A model generated the notes under the pieces. The model was not told the DNA's origin and did not search any database. It saw only the letters and a program-made list of their open reading frames with translations. This document shows positions 16,273 to 23,450 of a stretch of 26,804 nt of DNA, piece by piece. This stretch comes from Actinomycetes bacterium (lineage in GTDB: Bacteria; Actinomycetota; Actinomycetes; Actinomycetales; Microbacteriaceae): contig JAEYVF010000004.1 in NCBI GenBank assembly GCA_023432005.1, forward strand, positions 1 to 26,804. Reading direction: 5' to 3'. The translations under genes were made by a program, and so were the position numbers. The first letter of the stretch is position 1. The number at the start of each line of letters is the position of its first letter.

Positions 16273-17570
16273 GACTCCACCGCGTCCGCGCGCTCCGGGT
16301 CGCGCCACCCGGTCTTGATGGCGATGATCACGAGCAGCGCGAAGCCGAGCTCGATGAGGAGGCGGCTCTCGGCGAGGCTCTGCACGAGCAGCGCGACGAG
16401 CAGCAGGAGCGGAGCGGCGTTCTCGGGCCAGCGCAGCTCGGCGGGCGCGTAGCGGATGCGCGTCAGCTCCGCGGCCATGCCCCAGCTGCGCACGAGGGCG
16501 CCGAACACGAAGATCGCGAAGATCGCGACTCCGATCGCCCCGAGCTGGAGGAAGACGTCGAGCCACGCGTTGTGCGCCTGCAGGTAGGTGACGCCCTTGA
16601 TGACGACGAGGTCGCGGAACGGCTCGACCCAGGGGGCCCAGTAGCTGATCCAGCCCCATCCCGCCACGGGGCGCTCGAGGGCGAGCTCGCCGACGGTCTG
16701 CCAGATGTCGAGCCGGTTCGTGAGGTCGCTCGAGCGGCCGAGCAGCGCGAGCAGGGGACCGCGCGCGAGGAACGCGACGACACCCGCGGCGATCGCGAGC
16801 GCCACCCCGCTCGCGAAGACGACGACGCGCGCCCGCCCGGTGGTGCGGCGCACGATCGCGAGGAAGACCGTGACGAGCGCCACGGCGACGGCGGCGACGA
16901 TGACGGTCGACGAGCGCGTGAGGCCGAACGTGGCGACGGCGGCGGCGAGCCACGTCCATCCCCAGACCGGCGACCCCTTGCGCGCGACGAGCCGCAGCAC
17001 GAACACGATGATCGCGATGAGGGAGAGCATGCCGAGGATGTTGGCGTTGCCCACGATGCCCTGGATGCGGCCGCCCTCGAGGAGCAGGTTGCGCGACCAG
17101 TAGAACGCGCGGGGGATCGTCTCGAGGTCGCTGTAGTCGACCCAGAGGGGCAGCACGGGACGGCGGATGATCGTGGCGACGGCGAGCTCGAACACGAGCG
17201 AGAGGCCGAGCACCCAGCGCAGCGCGTCGCTCAGCGTCTCGAGCGCCTCCTCCCACGTGAGGCACGTCGCGACGAAGACGGCGAGGCACGTCGTGGCGAG
17301 CGTCGCGAGCACGGCGACCGCCGTCTCGGGCCGGTAGGCGGACCACGCGATCGAGAGCGCCGCGAAGCCGAGGAACGCGAGGAGCCAGAACGGGAGGCGC
17401 CGCAGGTCGACGCGCTGTCGCACGAGCTCGACCGCGACGAGGACCAGGAGCAGTCCCGCGATCGCGCCCCAGCCCCACCATCCGAGGAGGTAGCGCCAGA
17501 AGTCGCCGGCGGCGAGCGTGAAGAAGGCGAGCACCGCCAGGGTGCGCTGGTAGCTCGACGCGGCGCGCAT
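16269..17570 (-). CDS. O-antigen ligase-like membrane protein (Wzy_C / WaaL family)
   Basis: 433 residues, about ten to twelve hydrophobic helices. The outer loop carries HNAWLDVFLQLGAIG (333-347), an exact H-N-x9-G-x-x-G with H333, the motif described for WaaL O-antigen ligases. In Gram-positive bacteria such proteins polymerise or transfer undecaprenyl-linked glycans. It is the first of two tandem paralogues whose coding regions overlap by 4 nt, so both are probably made together. A TAGCCT box 6 nt before the ATG suggests a leaderless transcript. It is divergent from the methyltransferase gene. Confidence 0.83.
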   Translation of the reverse strand: MRAASSYQRTLAVLAFFTLAAGDFWRYLLGWWGWGAIAGLLLVLVAVELVRQRVDLRRLPFWLLAFLGFAALSIAWSAYRPETAVAVLATLATTCLAVFVATCLTWEEALETLSDALRWVLGLSLVFELAVATIIRRPVLPLWVDYSDLETIPRAFYWSRNLLLEGGRIQGIVGNANILGMLSLIAIIVFVLRLVARKGSPVWGWTWLAAAVATFGLTRSSTVIVAAVAVALVTVFLAIVRRTTGRARVVVFASGVALAIAAGVVAFLARGPLLALLGRSSDLTNRLDIWQTVGELALERPVAGWGWISYWAPWVEPFRDLVVIKGVTYLQAHNAWLDVFLQLGAIGVAIFAIFVFGALVRSWGMAAELTRIRYAPAELRWPENAAPLLLLVALLVQSLAESRLLIELGFALLVIIAIKTGWRDPERADAVES

Positions 17571-17576
17571 GGCTCC

Positions 17577-17582
17577 AGGCTA
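17577..17582 (-). promoter_or_regulatory. Leaderless-type -10 box TAGCCT of the ligase-like operon
   Basis: Minus-strand TAGCCT ends 6 nt before ATG 17570. The 15 bases from box to ATG are identical to those before the galE at 24593. Confidence 0.5.
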
Positions 17583-17611
17583 TCGGGGAGGTAACACTCG
17601 GGGACGCGGCA

Positions 17612-17617
17612 TAGGCT
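17612..17617 (+). promoter_or_regulatory. Leaderless-type -10 box TAGGCT of the methyltransferase gene
   Basis: TAGGCT ends 7 nt before ATG 17625, and no Shine-Dalgarno site fits between. GTAACA (17591-17596) is a weak -35 with short spacing. Confidence 0.5.
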
Positions 17618-17624
17618 TTCCGGC

Positions 17625-18425
17625 ATGCCCGAGCGCTACACCCTCGGCCACCACGAGAGCGTGCTGCGCTCCCACCGGTGGCGCACCGCCGCCAACTCCG
17701 CTGCCTACCTCGTGCCGCACCTGCGGCCCGGGATGAACGTCCTCGACGTGGGCGCGGGTCCTGGCACGATCACCGTCGATCTCGCGCGTCTCGTGTACCC
17801 CGGCAAGGTCATCGGCATCGACGCGTCGGAGGCCGTCGTCGCCGAGGCCTCCCGGCTCGCCGAGGCGCAGGGCGTCGACAACGTCGAGTTCCGCGTCGCC
17901 GACGCCTACGCGCCCGGCTTCGCCGACGGGTCGTTCGACATCGTGCACGCCCACCAGGTGCTGCAGCACCTCGGCCGGCCCGTCGAGGCGCTCGCCGCAT
18001 GGCGGGGCCTCGTGTCGCCCGACGGCATCGTGGCGGCGCGGGATTGCGACTACGTCGGCTCGATCGTCTTCCCCGACTCCGCGGGCCTCGACGCCTGGCG
18101 CGACACGTACGTCCGCCTCGCCCGGCACAACCGCGGCAATCCGGATGCCGGGCGCCGGCTGAAGTCGTGGGCGCAGCAGGCGGGTTTCACCGAGGTCGAG
18201 GCCGGCGCATCCGTGTGGTGCTGGACGGACGAGCCGACCCGCGACTGGTGGGGCGGCCTGTGGGCCGACCGCGCCGTCGAGTCGGAGTACGCCTCGGGCG
18301 TGCTCGCGACCGGCATCGGCGACCGCGCGACCCTCGACCTCGTGCGCGACGGCTGGCTCGGTTGGCGCGACGACGAGAGCGGCTGGATGGTCATGCCCCA
18401 CGGCGAGATCCTCGCCCGAGGCTAG
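17625..18425 (+). CDS. SAM-dependent class I methyltransferase (UbiE/MenG-like fold)
   Basis: 266 residues. SAM-binding motif I is VLDVGAGPGT (39-48). Motif II is IGIDASEAVVAEA with the acidic residue that binds the ribose. NVEFRVADAY and FDIVHAHQVLQHL follow as motif III/IV. The C-terminal part has WCWTDEPTRDWWGG, likely the acceptor side. The substrate cannot be told; menaquinone-type and small-molecule methyltransferases share this fold. It stands alone with its own leaderless-type promoter and ends in a strong hairpin, so it is probably not part of the glycan operons. Confidence 0.85.
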   Translation: MPERYTLGHHESVLRSHRWRTAANSAAYLVPHLRPGMNVLDVGAGPGTITVDLARLVYPGKVIGIDASEAVVAEASRLAEAQGVDNVEFRVADAYAPGFADGSFDIVHAHQVLQHLGRPVEALAAWRGLVSPDGIVAARDCDYVGSIVFPDSAGLDAWRDTYVRLARHNRGNPDAGRRLKSWAQQAGFTEVEAGASVWCWTDEPTRDWWGGLWADRAVESEYASGVLATGIGDRATLDLVRDGWLGWRDDESGWMVMPHGEILARG

Positions 18426-18444
18426 ACGTCGCCCTGTGCGCACT

Positions 18445-18480
18445 CGGGAGACGGCGCGACCGCGCTCGTGCCGGCTCCCG
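18445..18480. terminator. Strong bidirectional terminator hairpin
   Basis: CGGGAG (18445-18450) pairs with CTCCCG (18475-18480). After one mismatch, CGGCGCGA (18452-18459) pairs with TCGTGCCG (18466-18473), including one G-U, leaving a 6-nt loop. It lies between convergent genes and has no T tract. Confidence 0.62.
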
Positions 18481-18515
18481 GCGCTGTGCCGCGGATCATC
18501 GCGGCGCCGAAAGAC

Positions 18516-19694
18516 TCAGACGAACGCCGCCTTGCCGGTGAGCGCGCGACCGACGATGAGCGTGTTCATCTCGCGCGTGCCCTCGTACGAGTAGAGCGCC
18601 TCGGCGTCGTTGAAGAACCGGGCGGCGTCGTAGTCGAGCACGATGCCGTTGCCGCCCATGACCTCGCGCGCCCGCGCGACGACCTCGCGCATCCGGCTCG
18701 TCGCGTAGGCCTTCGCGAGGGCGGCGTGCTCGTCCTTCTGCGTGCCCTCGTCGAGCATCTCCGAGACGCGCGTGCACATCGCGATCGATGCCGTGATGCC
18801 GCCGATCATCTCCGCGAGGTGCTGCTGCACGAGCTGGTGGGATGCGATGGGCTTGCCGAACTGCACGCGCTCCTGCGCATAGGCGAGGGCGGCCTCGTAC
18901 GCGCCGATCGCGACGCCCACCGACGCCCATGCCACCTCGGCACGCGTGAGGCGCAGCACGGCGGCGGTGTCGCGGAACGAGTTGGCGTTCTGCAGGCGGA
19001 GGGTCTCGGGCACGCGCACGTCCTCGAGCACGATGTCGGCGTTCTGCACGATGCGCAGCGCCTGCTTTCGCTCGATCTTGGTCGCCGTGTAGCCGGGCGT
19101 CGAGGTCGGCACGATGAAGCCCTTGACCTGGCCGTCGGCGGTGTCCTTCGCCCAGATGACGACGATGTCGCTCCACGTCGCGTTGCCGATCCAGCGCTTG
19201 GAGCCGTTGAGCACCCACTCGTCGCCGTCGCGGGTCGCGGTCGTGCGCAGGCCCTGCGCGGAGTCGGAGCCGGAGAGCGGCTCGGTCAGGCCGAACGCGC
19301 CGATGACGGAGCCGTCGGCGAGCTTCGGCAGCCACTCGGCCCGCTGCTCGGGCGACCCGCAGACCGCGACGGCGCCGAGGGCGAGCCCGTTCTGCACGCC
19401 CACGTAGGTGGCGACCGACGCGTCGACGCGCGCGAGCTCGAGTGCGACCCAGCCGCGGTAGACCGCCGAGTTCTCGAAGCTCTTCGTCTCGTCCCACTGC
19501 ATGCCGAACACGGGCTGCTGGTGGAAGGCGGGAAGGATCTCCTTCGGGAACTCGGCGCGGTCCCAGTAGTCGTTCACGACCGGCTTGACGTCGGACTCGA
19601 GCCAGCTGCGGAGCGCGGCGAGCGCCTCGCGCTCGGTCTCGGTGAGCTTCGTCTCGAAGCCGTAGAAATCGCTGGCGAGCGGCGCGAAGGACAT
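18516..19694 (-). CDS. Acyl-CoA dehydrogenase (glutaryl-CoA dehydrogenase-like branch)
   Basis: 392 residues from ATG 19694; AAGGGAG (19703-19709) lies 8 nt upstream, which decides the start although the frame stays open further up. It has the family FAD/substrate motifs FGLTEPLSGSD and LNGSKRWIGNATWSDIVVIWAK, the RVQFGKPIASHQLVQ helix, MGGNGI, and the catalytic base E371 in SYEGTREMNTLIVGRALTG, the position used by glutaryl-CoA dehydrogenase. The Arg that in human glutaryl-CoA dehydrogenase binds the second carboxylate (RVDSGYRS) is replaced here (RVDASVAT), so glutaryl-CoA is unlikely; a short or branched acyl-CoA is a better guess. Probably a soluble FAD enzyme of fatty- or amino-acid breakdown, unrelated to the glycan locus. 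Confidence 0.88.
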   Translation of the reverse strand: MSFAPLASDFYGFETKLTETEREALAALRSWLESDVKPVVNDYWDRAEFPKEILPAFHQQPVFGMQWDETKSFENSAVYRGWVALELARVDASVATYVGVQNGLALGAVAVCGSPEQRAEWLPKLADGSVIGAFGLTEPLSGSDSAQGLRTTATRDGDEWVLNGSKRWIGNATWSDIVVIWAKDTADGQVKGFIVPTSTPGYTATKIERKQALRIVQNADIVLEDVRVPETLRLQNANSFRDTAAVLRLTRAEVAWASVGVAIGAYEAALAYAQERVQFGKPIASHQLVQQHLAEMIGGITASIAMCTRVSEMLDEGTQKDEHAALAKAYATSRMREVVARAREVMGGNGIVLDYDAARFFNDAEALYSYEGTREMNTLIVGRALTGKAAFV

Positions 19695-19835
19695 ACGGGT
19701 GACTCCCTTGTTCCGGACGGTGCATCCGGGCGTCGGGCGCGTGTCGGATGCGGGCATCCGGAGCCTACGGCGACCGCGCGGTGCGGCCAAAGCGGTTGGT
19801 AGTTTGATCCAATCCGACAGCCGACGGGAGGCTCT
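19695..19835. promoter_or_regulatory. Divergent promoter region between acyl-CoA dehydrogenase and manA
   Basis: 141 nt. On the plus strand TAGTTT (19800-19805) is a candidate -10 for manA, whose ribosome binding site GGGAGG is at 19826-19831. Three half-sites stand around it: CCAA 19787-19790, TTGG 19796-19799, CCAA 19809-19812, giving two overlapping inverted repeats that could hold a regulator. No clear promoter for the minus-strand gene. Confidence 0.3.
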
Positions 19836-20948
19836 ATGTTCGTGCCGATCACCAACACCCCCCGCGGCTACGCCTGGGGCTCGACGACCGCGATCGCGGA
19901 GTTGCTCGGCAGGCGTCCGAGCGGCCAGCCCGAAGCCGAGCTCTGGCTCGGCGCCCATGCGGGCTCGCCCGCCGTCGTCGTGGGCGAGGAGCGCACGCTG
20001 CTCGACGTCGTCGAGGGTCGTCTCCCGTTCCTGCTCAAAGTGCTCGCAGCGGCCCGCCCGCTGTCGCTTCAGGCGCATCCGACGTCGGAGCAGGCCCTCG
20101 CGGGCTTCGCGCGCGAGAACGCGGCGGGGGTGCCCCTCGACGCGCCGGAGCGGAACTTCAAGGACGCGTTCCACAAGCCGGAGCTCATCTACGCCCTGTC
20201 CGACCCCTTCCGCGCGCTCTCCGGATTCCGCCCGGTCGCAGACACGCGCAATGTGCTGGCACCGGTGTCGGACGATCCCCGCATCCGGCCGCTCGTCGAC
20301 CGTCTCGCCGACGACGCCGCCCTGAGGCCGACGTTCGAGTGGCTCATCGCGCGCGGTGCGGGGGTCGAGGACCTCGTGGATGCGGTCGTCGAAGCCGCGG
20401 CGGTGCTCGACGGCCCGAGCTGGCAGACCGTCCGAACCCTCGCCGACCACTACCCGGGCGATCCGGGGATCGTGATCTCGCTGCTGCTCCACACGGTCGA
20501 GCTGCGCCCGGGGGAGGTGCTCTACCTGCGGGCGGGCAACATCCACGCCTACCTCGAGGGACTCGGCATCGAGCTCATGGCCTCGAGCGACAATGTGCTG
20601 CGCGGGGGTCTCACCCCGAAGCATGTCGACGTGCCGGAGCTGCTGGGCGTGCTCGACTTCCGTCCGCATCCGGTTCCGTACCTCCGCCCCGAGGAGCTCG
20701 AGCCGGGCGTGAGGCTCTTCCGGCCCGACGTGCCCGACTTCCAGCTCGTCGTCGTGGAACCGGATGCCGCGGAGCGCGGCGTCGAGGTGCGCCTCGAGGG
20801 GCCGGCCATCGTGCTGTGCACCGAGGGCGGGGTCGCCCTCGAGGGAGGGCCGGGCATCGAGCGCGGCGGCGCGGTATATGTCGCTGACGAGCAGTGGCTC
20901 GGCGTCCGCGGTCGCGGTGCGGTCTTCGTCGCGTCCGCGAGCGGATAG
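19836..20948 (+). CDS. manA: Mannose-6-phosphate isomerase, type I
   Basis: 370 residues. Cupin-type zinc enzyme that interconverts fructose-6-phosphate and mannose-6-phosphate, feeding GDP-mannose. Zinc ligands are visible as Q79 and H81 in SLQAHPT, E116 in DAFHKPELIYAL, and the later GNIHAYLEG histidine. GIELMASSDNVLRGGLTPKHVD is the signature block near the active site. It starts at ATG 19836 behind GGGAGG. In mycobacteria manA lies close to whiB2 and envelope glycosyltransferase genes, and here whiB2 follows about 4.7 kb downstream, so this is probably the conserved chromosomal copy. Confidence 0.93.
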   Translation: MFVPITNTPRGYAWGSTTAIAELLGRRPSGQPEAELWLGAHAGSPAVVVGEERTLLDVVEGRLPFLLKVLAAARPLSLQAHPTSEQALAGFARENAAGVPLDAPERNFKDAFHKPELIYALSDPFRALSGFRPVADTRNVLAPVSDDPRIRPLVDRLADDAALRPTFEWLIARGAGVEDLVDAVVEAAAVLDGPSWQTVRTLADHYPGDPGIVISLLLHTVELRPGEVLYLRAGNIHAYLEGLGIELMASSDNVLRGGLTPKHVDVPELLGVLDFRPHPVPYLRPEELEPGVRLFRPDVPDFQLVVVEPDAAERGVEVRLEGPAIVLCTEGGVALEGGPGIERGGAVYVADEQWLGVRGRGAVFVASASG

Positions 20949-20987
20949 CACTCGATACGGAATCGTGACGCGGCACGTGCACCGCGA

Positions 20988-21010
20988 GGAATGTGGCGGC
21001 GCTACATTCC
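20988..21010. promoter_or_regulatory. Inverted repeat lying on the -10 box of the next gene
   Basis: GGAATGT (20988-20994) and ACATTCC (21004-21010) are perfect 7-bp arms 9 nt apart. The right arm covers the -10-like box TACATT (21003-21008), which is 6 nt before ATG 21015. Likely operator for that gene, or a 5' hairpin of an upstream transcript. Confidence 0.5.
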
Positions 21011-21014
21011 CTCC

Positions 21015-22169
21015 ATGAGTCACGAGGAACGCTCTGGAATCAGCGACCTCCCGGGTTCCATCCCCGGAGATTCCGCGGAGGGAATATCTCAGGGCGCGCC
21101 CGCCGCTTCGCGCGCGAGCCGACGCCGCGGCGTCGTCATCGCGGCATCGGTGGTCGTCGGCGTCCTGGTCGTGGTCGGCGGCGGCCTCGCTGCGGCCGCG
21201 GTCATGACGCAATCGGACGACGACAAGCCGAATGCGGTCGAGACCCCGGGGTCGACTCCGCGCCCCACCGAGAGCGCCCCCGCCGAAGGGCCCATCCTCG
21301 TCACCGCTCCCGCTCCGCGCATCACCTGCGCCCAGTTGACGCCGGCCACCCCCATCACGGTGTCGGTGCACGACCTGGGAACCCTCTCGCTCGCCGCGAC
21401 CGACCACTCGGAGGTCGACAGCGTCCTCGGCGTCGCCGGCCGGCAGGCGGGGGTCGCCGAGTGCTCGTGGTCGGGCTGGGATGGCCGGTTCGCCGCATCG
21501 ATCACCGCGCTCCCGGATGCGGCCGCCGCCTACGCGGCCCAGCCGGTCGACGCCGGCGCCGTGGTCGGCACCGTGACCCCTGACTCCCGCATCGCATGTC
21601 AGGCGTCGAGCTGCCAGGTCGACCTCCTCGTGAACGACACGTGGGTCCAGCTGTGGATCACGCCCGGACCCATCGCGTTCACCACGCCCGTCCAGTCCGC
21701 TGAGCAGGAGCTCGTCAAGGTCGTCGAGCCGATCGCGATCGCGGTGCGCGACCACCTGGCGACGCAGACGATCGGCGCGGCGTGGAGCTACGACGAGCGG
21801 GTCCTCGACGCCGCCGATGCGTGCGATCCGCAGGTGGCGACCGACGTGTGGGGCGCCGCATCGACGCCGAAGCCCCGCCAGGGCGGCGGCGGCGCGGCCG
21901 GGGCTGTGCCCGGACTCGCGTTGTGCGCCGTCGGTGAATCGGTGGCGATCTCGGCGGTCACCGCGGGTGGCTGGTCGTGGGACAGCCCCACGAACACGGG
22001 TGACGACGTGGAGGTGGAGGGCGCCACGCAGGCGCGGGTCGCCTGCAGCGTCGCGTGCGCTGGGCGCCTCGTGGTCGAGGGCACGCGCATCGACCTGTGG
22101 ACGAGCGACACGACGGCCGCCGCCTGGACAGAGCAGGCAGCGGCCTTCGTTGCCGCGCTGCTCGACTGA
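21015..22169 (+). CDS. Single-pass membrane protein with a duplicated Cys-containing outer domain, function unknown
   Basis: 384 residues from ATG 21015 (the TACATT box 6 nt upstream favours it over the in-frame GTG 20991). It has an inner tail of about 38 residues ending RRR, one membrane helix (VVIAASVVVGVLVVV region), an acidic then Pro/Thr/Ser-rich linker, and an outer part of about 290 residues. The outer part seems to be two copies of one unit: RIACQASSCQVDLLVNDTW... and ARVACSVACAGRLVVEGTR... both followed by a D/Q-L-W strand. Related to the product of 23451-24554 (RITCAQL / RISCDEL; QAGVAECSW / QAGMASCRW). No enzyme motif. Probably an envelope protein of actinobacteria. Confidence 0.72.
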   Translation: MSHEERSGISDLPGSIPGDSAEGISQGAPAASRASRRRGVVIAASVVVGVLVVVGGGLAAAAVMTQSDDDKPNAVETPGSTPRPTESAPAEGPILVTAPAPRITCAQLTPATPITVSVHDLGTLSLAATDHSEVDSVLGVAGRQAGVAECSWSGWDGRFAASITALPDAAAAYAAQPVDAGAVVGTVTPDSRIACQASSCQVDLLVNDTWVQLWITPGPIAFTTPVQSAEQELVKVVEPIAIAVRDHLATQTIGAAWSYDERVLDAADACDPQVATDVWGAASTPKPRQGGGGAAGAVPGLALCAVGESVAISAVTAGGWSWDSPTNTGDDVEVEGATQARVACSVACAGRLVVEGTRIDLWTSDTTAAAWTEQAAAFVAALLD

Positions 22170-22220
22170 CCGCGTGACGCCGCACGGCCTCCGCCGGCCC
22201 GAGCGGGTCGTCGAGCTCCC

Positions 22221-23174
22221 CTACCCCGCGGCGCGCTCCCCGAACGCACGGCGGTAGGCGGTCGGCGTCGTGCCGAGCACCTTGAGGAAGTGGTGCCGCA
22301 TGACGGCGGCCGTGCCGAATCCGGAGCGCTGCGCGATCTGCTCGAGGCCGTCATCCGTCTGCTCGAGCTCGGTCTGTGCGCGCAGGATGCGCTGGCGGTT
22401 GAGCCAGGCGGCGGGCGTCGTGCCCGTCTCGGCGCGGAAGCGGCGGGCGAAGGTGCGGCTCGACATGAGCGCGCGCCTGGCCAGCTGGTCGACCGTGAGG
22501 TCCTGGTCGAGGTGCTCGAGCATCCACTCGATGACGAGCGCGAACGCGTCGGTGCGGCACTCGGGTACGGGGGTCGGGATGTACTGCGACTGACCGCCGT
22601 CGCGCTGCGGAGGCACGACCATGCGCCGGGCGATGACGTTGGTTGCGGCGGCGCCGTACTCCTCGCGCACGATGTGCAGGGCCGCGTCGATGCCGGCAGC
22701 GGTGCCCGCCCCCGTGACGACCTTGCCGTCCTGCACGAAGAGCACGTCGGGGTCGACCTCGGTCTGCGGGAACTCGCGAGCGAGCCGGTCGGCGTGCATC
22801 CAGTGGGTCGTCGCGCGACGTCCGTCGAGCACACCCGCCTGGGCGAGCACGAAGGCGCCCGAGCACACGCTCATGACCCACGCCCCGCGGGCCTCGGCTT
22901 CGCGGATGACGTCGAGGTAGCGCTCGTCGACGGGGCCGATCTGGTGGGCGGGCACGGCGACGAGGTCGGCGTCGGCCGCGATCGAGAGGTCGTTCTCGAT
23001 GACCATGTCGAAGCCCATGCTCGTGGGCACGGGGCCCGGATCGGCGGTCGCGATCGAGAACTCGAACCGCGGCCCGCCCATCTCGCTGCGGTCGATCCCG
23101 AAGACCTCGCACACGACGCCGAACTCGAACGGCGCGGTGCCCGGGAGGGCGAGGCAGACGACCTTCTTGAGCAT
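22221..23174 (-). CDS. GlxA-family transcriptional regulator (DJ-1/PfpI domain plus AraC-type DNA-binding domain)
   Basis: 317 residues from ATG 23174, fixed by AAGGAG (23181-23186) 6 nt upstream; an in-frame ATG at 23216 abuts a palindrome and has no ribosome binding site. Residues 3-185 are a class I amidotransferase-like DJ-1/PfpI domain with the elbow cysteine C104 in SVCSGAFVLAQAG. Residues about 210-313 are an AraC/XylS domain with two helix-turn-helices (LTVDQLARRALMSSRTFARRF; IAQRSGFGTAAVMRHHF). GlxA-type proteins usually activate nearby catabolic or stress genes, and the DJ-1 part senses a ligand. The divergent 34-residue membrane protein and the palindrome between them are candidate targets. 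Confidence 0.9.
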   Translation of the reverse strand: MLKKVVCLALPGTAPFEFGVVCEVFGIDRSEMGGPRFEFSIATADPGPVPTSMGFDMVIENDLSIAADADLVAVPAHQIGPVDERYLDVIREAEARGAWVMSVCSGAFVLAQAGVLDGRRATTHWMHADRLAREFPQTEVDPDVLFVQDGKVVTGAGTAAGIDAALHIVREEYGAAATNVIARRMVVPPQRDGGQSQYIPTPVPECRTDAFALVIEWMLEHLDQDLTVDQLARRALMSSRTFARRFRAETGTTPAAWLNRQRILRAQTELEQTDDGLEQIAQRSGFGTAAVMRHHFLKVLGTTPTAYRRAFGERAAG

Positions 23175-23216
23175 CCGGAACTCCTTGGCAGTTTTTGTAC
23201 GACTCGTGTCGATCAT

Positions 23217-23228
23217 GCCACTAGTGGC
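23217..23228. promoter_or_regulatory. 12-bp perfect palindrome, possible operator
   Basis: GCCACTAGTGGC lies between the divergent GlxA-type regulator and the miniprotein gene, at about the -35 position of the miniprotein promoter and 43 nt upstream of the regulator start. A natural place for the regulator to act. Confidence 0.45.
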
Positions 23229-23244
23229 GGTTTCCACCAAGTCG

Positions 23245-23250
23245 TAGATT
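23245..23250 (+). promoter_or_regulatory. Leaderless-type -10 box TAGATT of the 34-residue ORF
   Basis: TAGATT ends 7 nt before ATG 23258, the same spacing as for the larger leaderless-type genes nearby. Confidence 0.45.
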
Positions 23251-23257
23251 TCCTGCC

Positions 23258-23362
23258 ATGATCCTTCTCATGCTCATCCTCAGCGGCCTCGCCGCGGCGG
23301 GCGTCGCCGGGAGCGTCGTCACCGTCGTGCGCGAAGGCCGCCGCGCCACGCCTCGCGTCTGA
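23258..23362 (+). CDS. 34-residue membrane miniprotein, function unknown
   Basis: ATG 23258 to TGA 23360-23362. The peptide begins MILLMLILSGLAAAGVAG, one hydrophobic helix, and ends in a basic tail (VREGRRATPRV), so the tail is expected inside the cell. Three signals support a real gene: a TAGATT box 7 nt before the ATG, a GC-rich hairpin directly after the stop, and codon third positions that are almost all G or C. It lies divergent from the GlxA-type regulator. Many Microbacteriaceae seem to carry short proteins with this helix-plus-basic-tail layout, but I recall this only loosely. Confidence 0.55.
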   Translation: MILLMLILSGLAAAGVAGSVVTVVREGRRATPRV

Positions 23363-23376
23363 CCCCCGCACGGGGG
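23363..23376 (+). terminator. Terminator-like hairpin after the 34-residue ORF
   Basis: CCCCC (23363-23367) and GGGGG (23372-23376) with a 4-nt loop GCAC start at the base after the stop codon. No T tract. Confidence 0.45.
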
Positions 23377-23405
23377 CCTCGCCCGTAACGGATCCATCAC
23401 CGTCC

Positions 23406-23423
23406 CGCGCACGTGAGTGCGCG
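23406..23423. promoter_or_regulatory. Inverted repeat upstream of the second membrane-protein gene
   Basis: CGCGCAC and GTGCGCG, perfect 7-bp arms with a 4-nt GTGA centre, lie 15 nt upstream of the TATGTT box. ATCA (23396-23399) and TGAT (23424-23427) can extend it with a bulge. Operator or the 3' hairpin of the preceding short transcript. Confidence 0.35.
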
Positions 23424-23438
23424 TGATCCGACCCTCGC

Positions 23439-23444
23439 TATGTT
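23439..23444 (+). promoter_or_regulatory. Leaderless-type -10 box TATGTT
   Basis: TATGTT ends 6 nt before ATG 23451, with no Shine-Dalgarno site in between. Confidence 0.45.
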
Positions 23445-23450
23445 CATCCC

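Noticed and set aside
18516..21755. 1079-codon open frame on the minus strand
   Set aside because: The acyl-CoA dehydrogenase begins at 19694 behind AAGGGAG. The upstream extension is antisense to manA and the membrane-protein gene and has low-complexity composition.
23175..23240. Upstream starts for the GlxA-type regulator
   Set aside because: They would place coding sequence over the palindrome at 23217-23228 and have no ribosome binding site, whereas ATG 23174 has AAGGAG at 6 nt.
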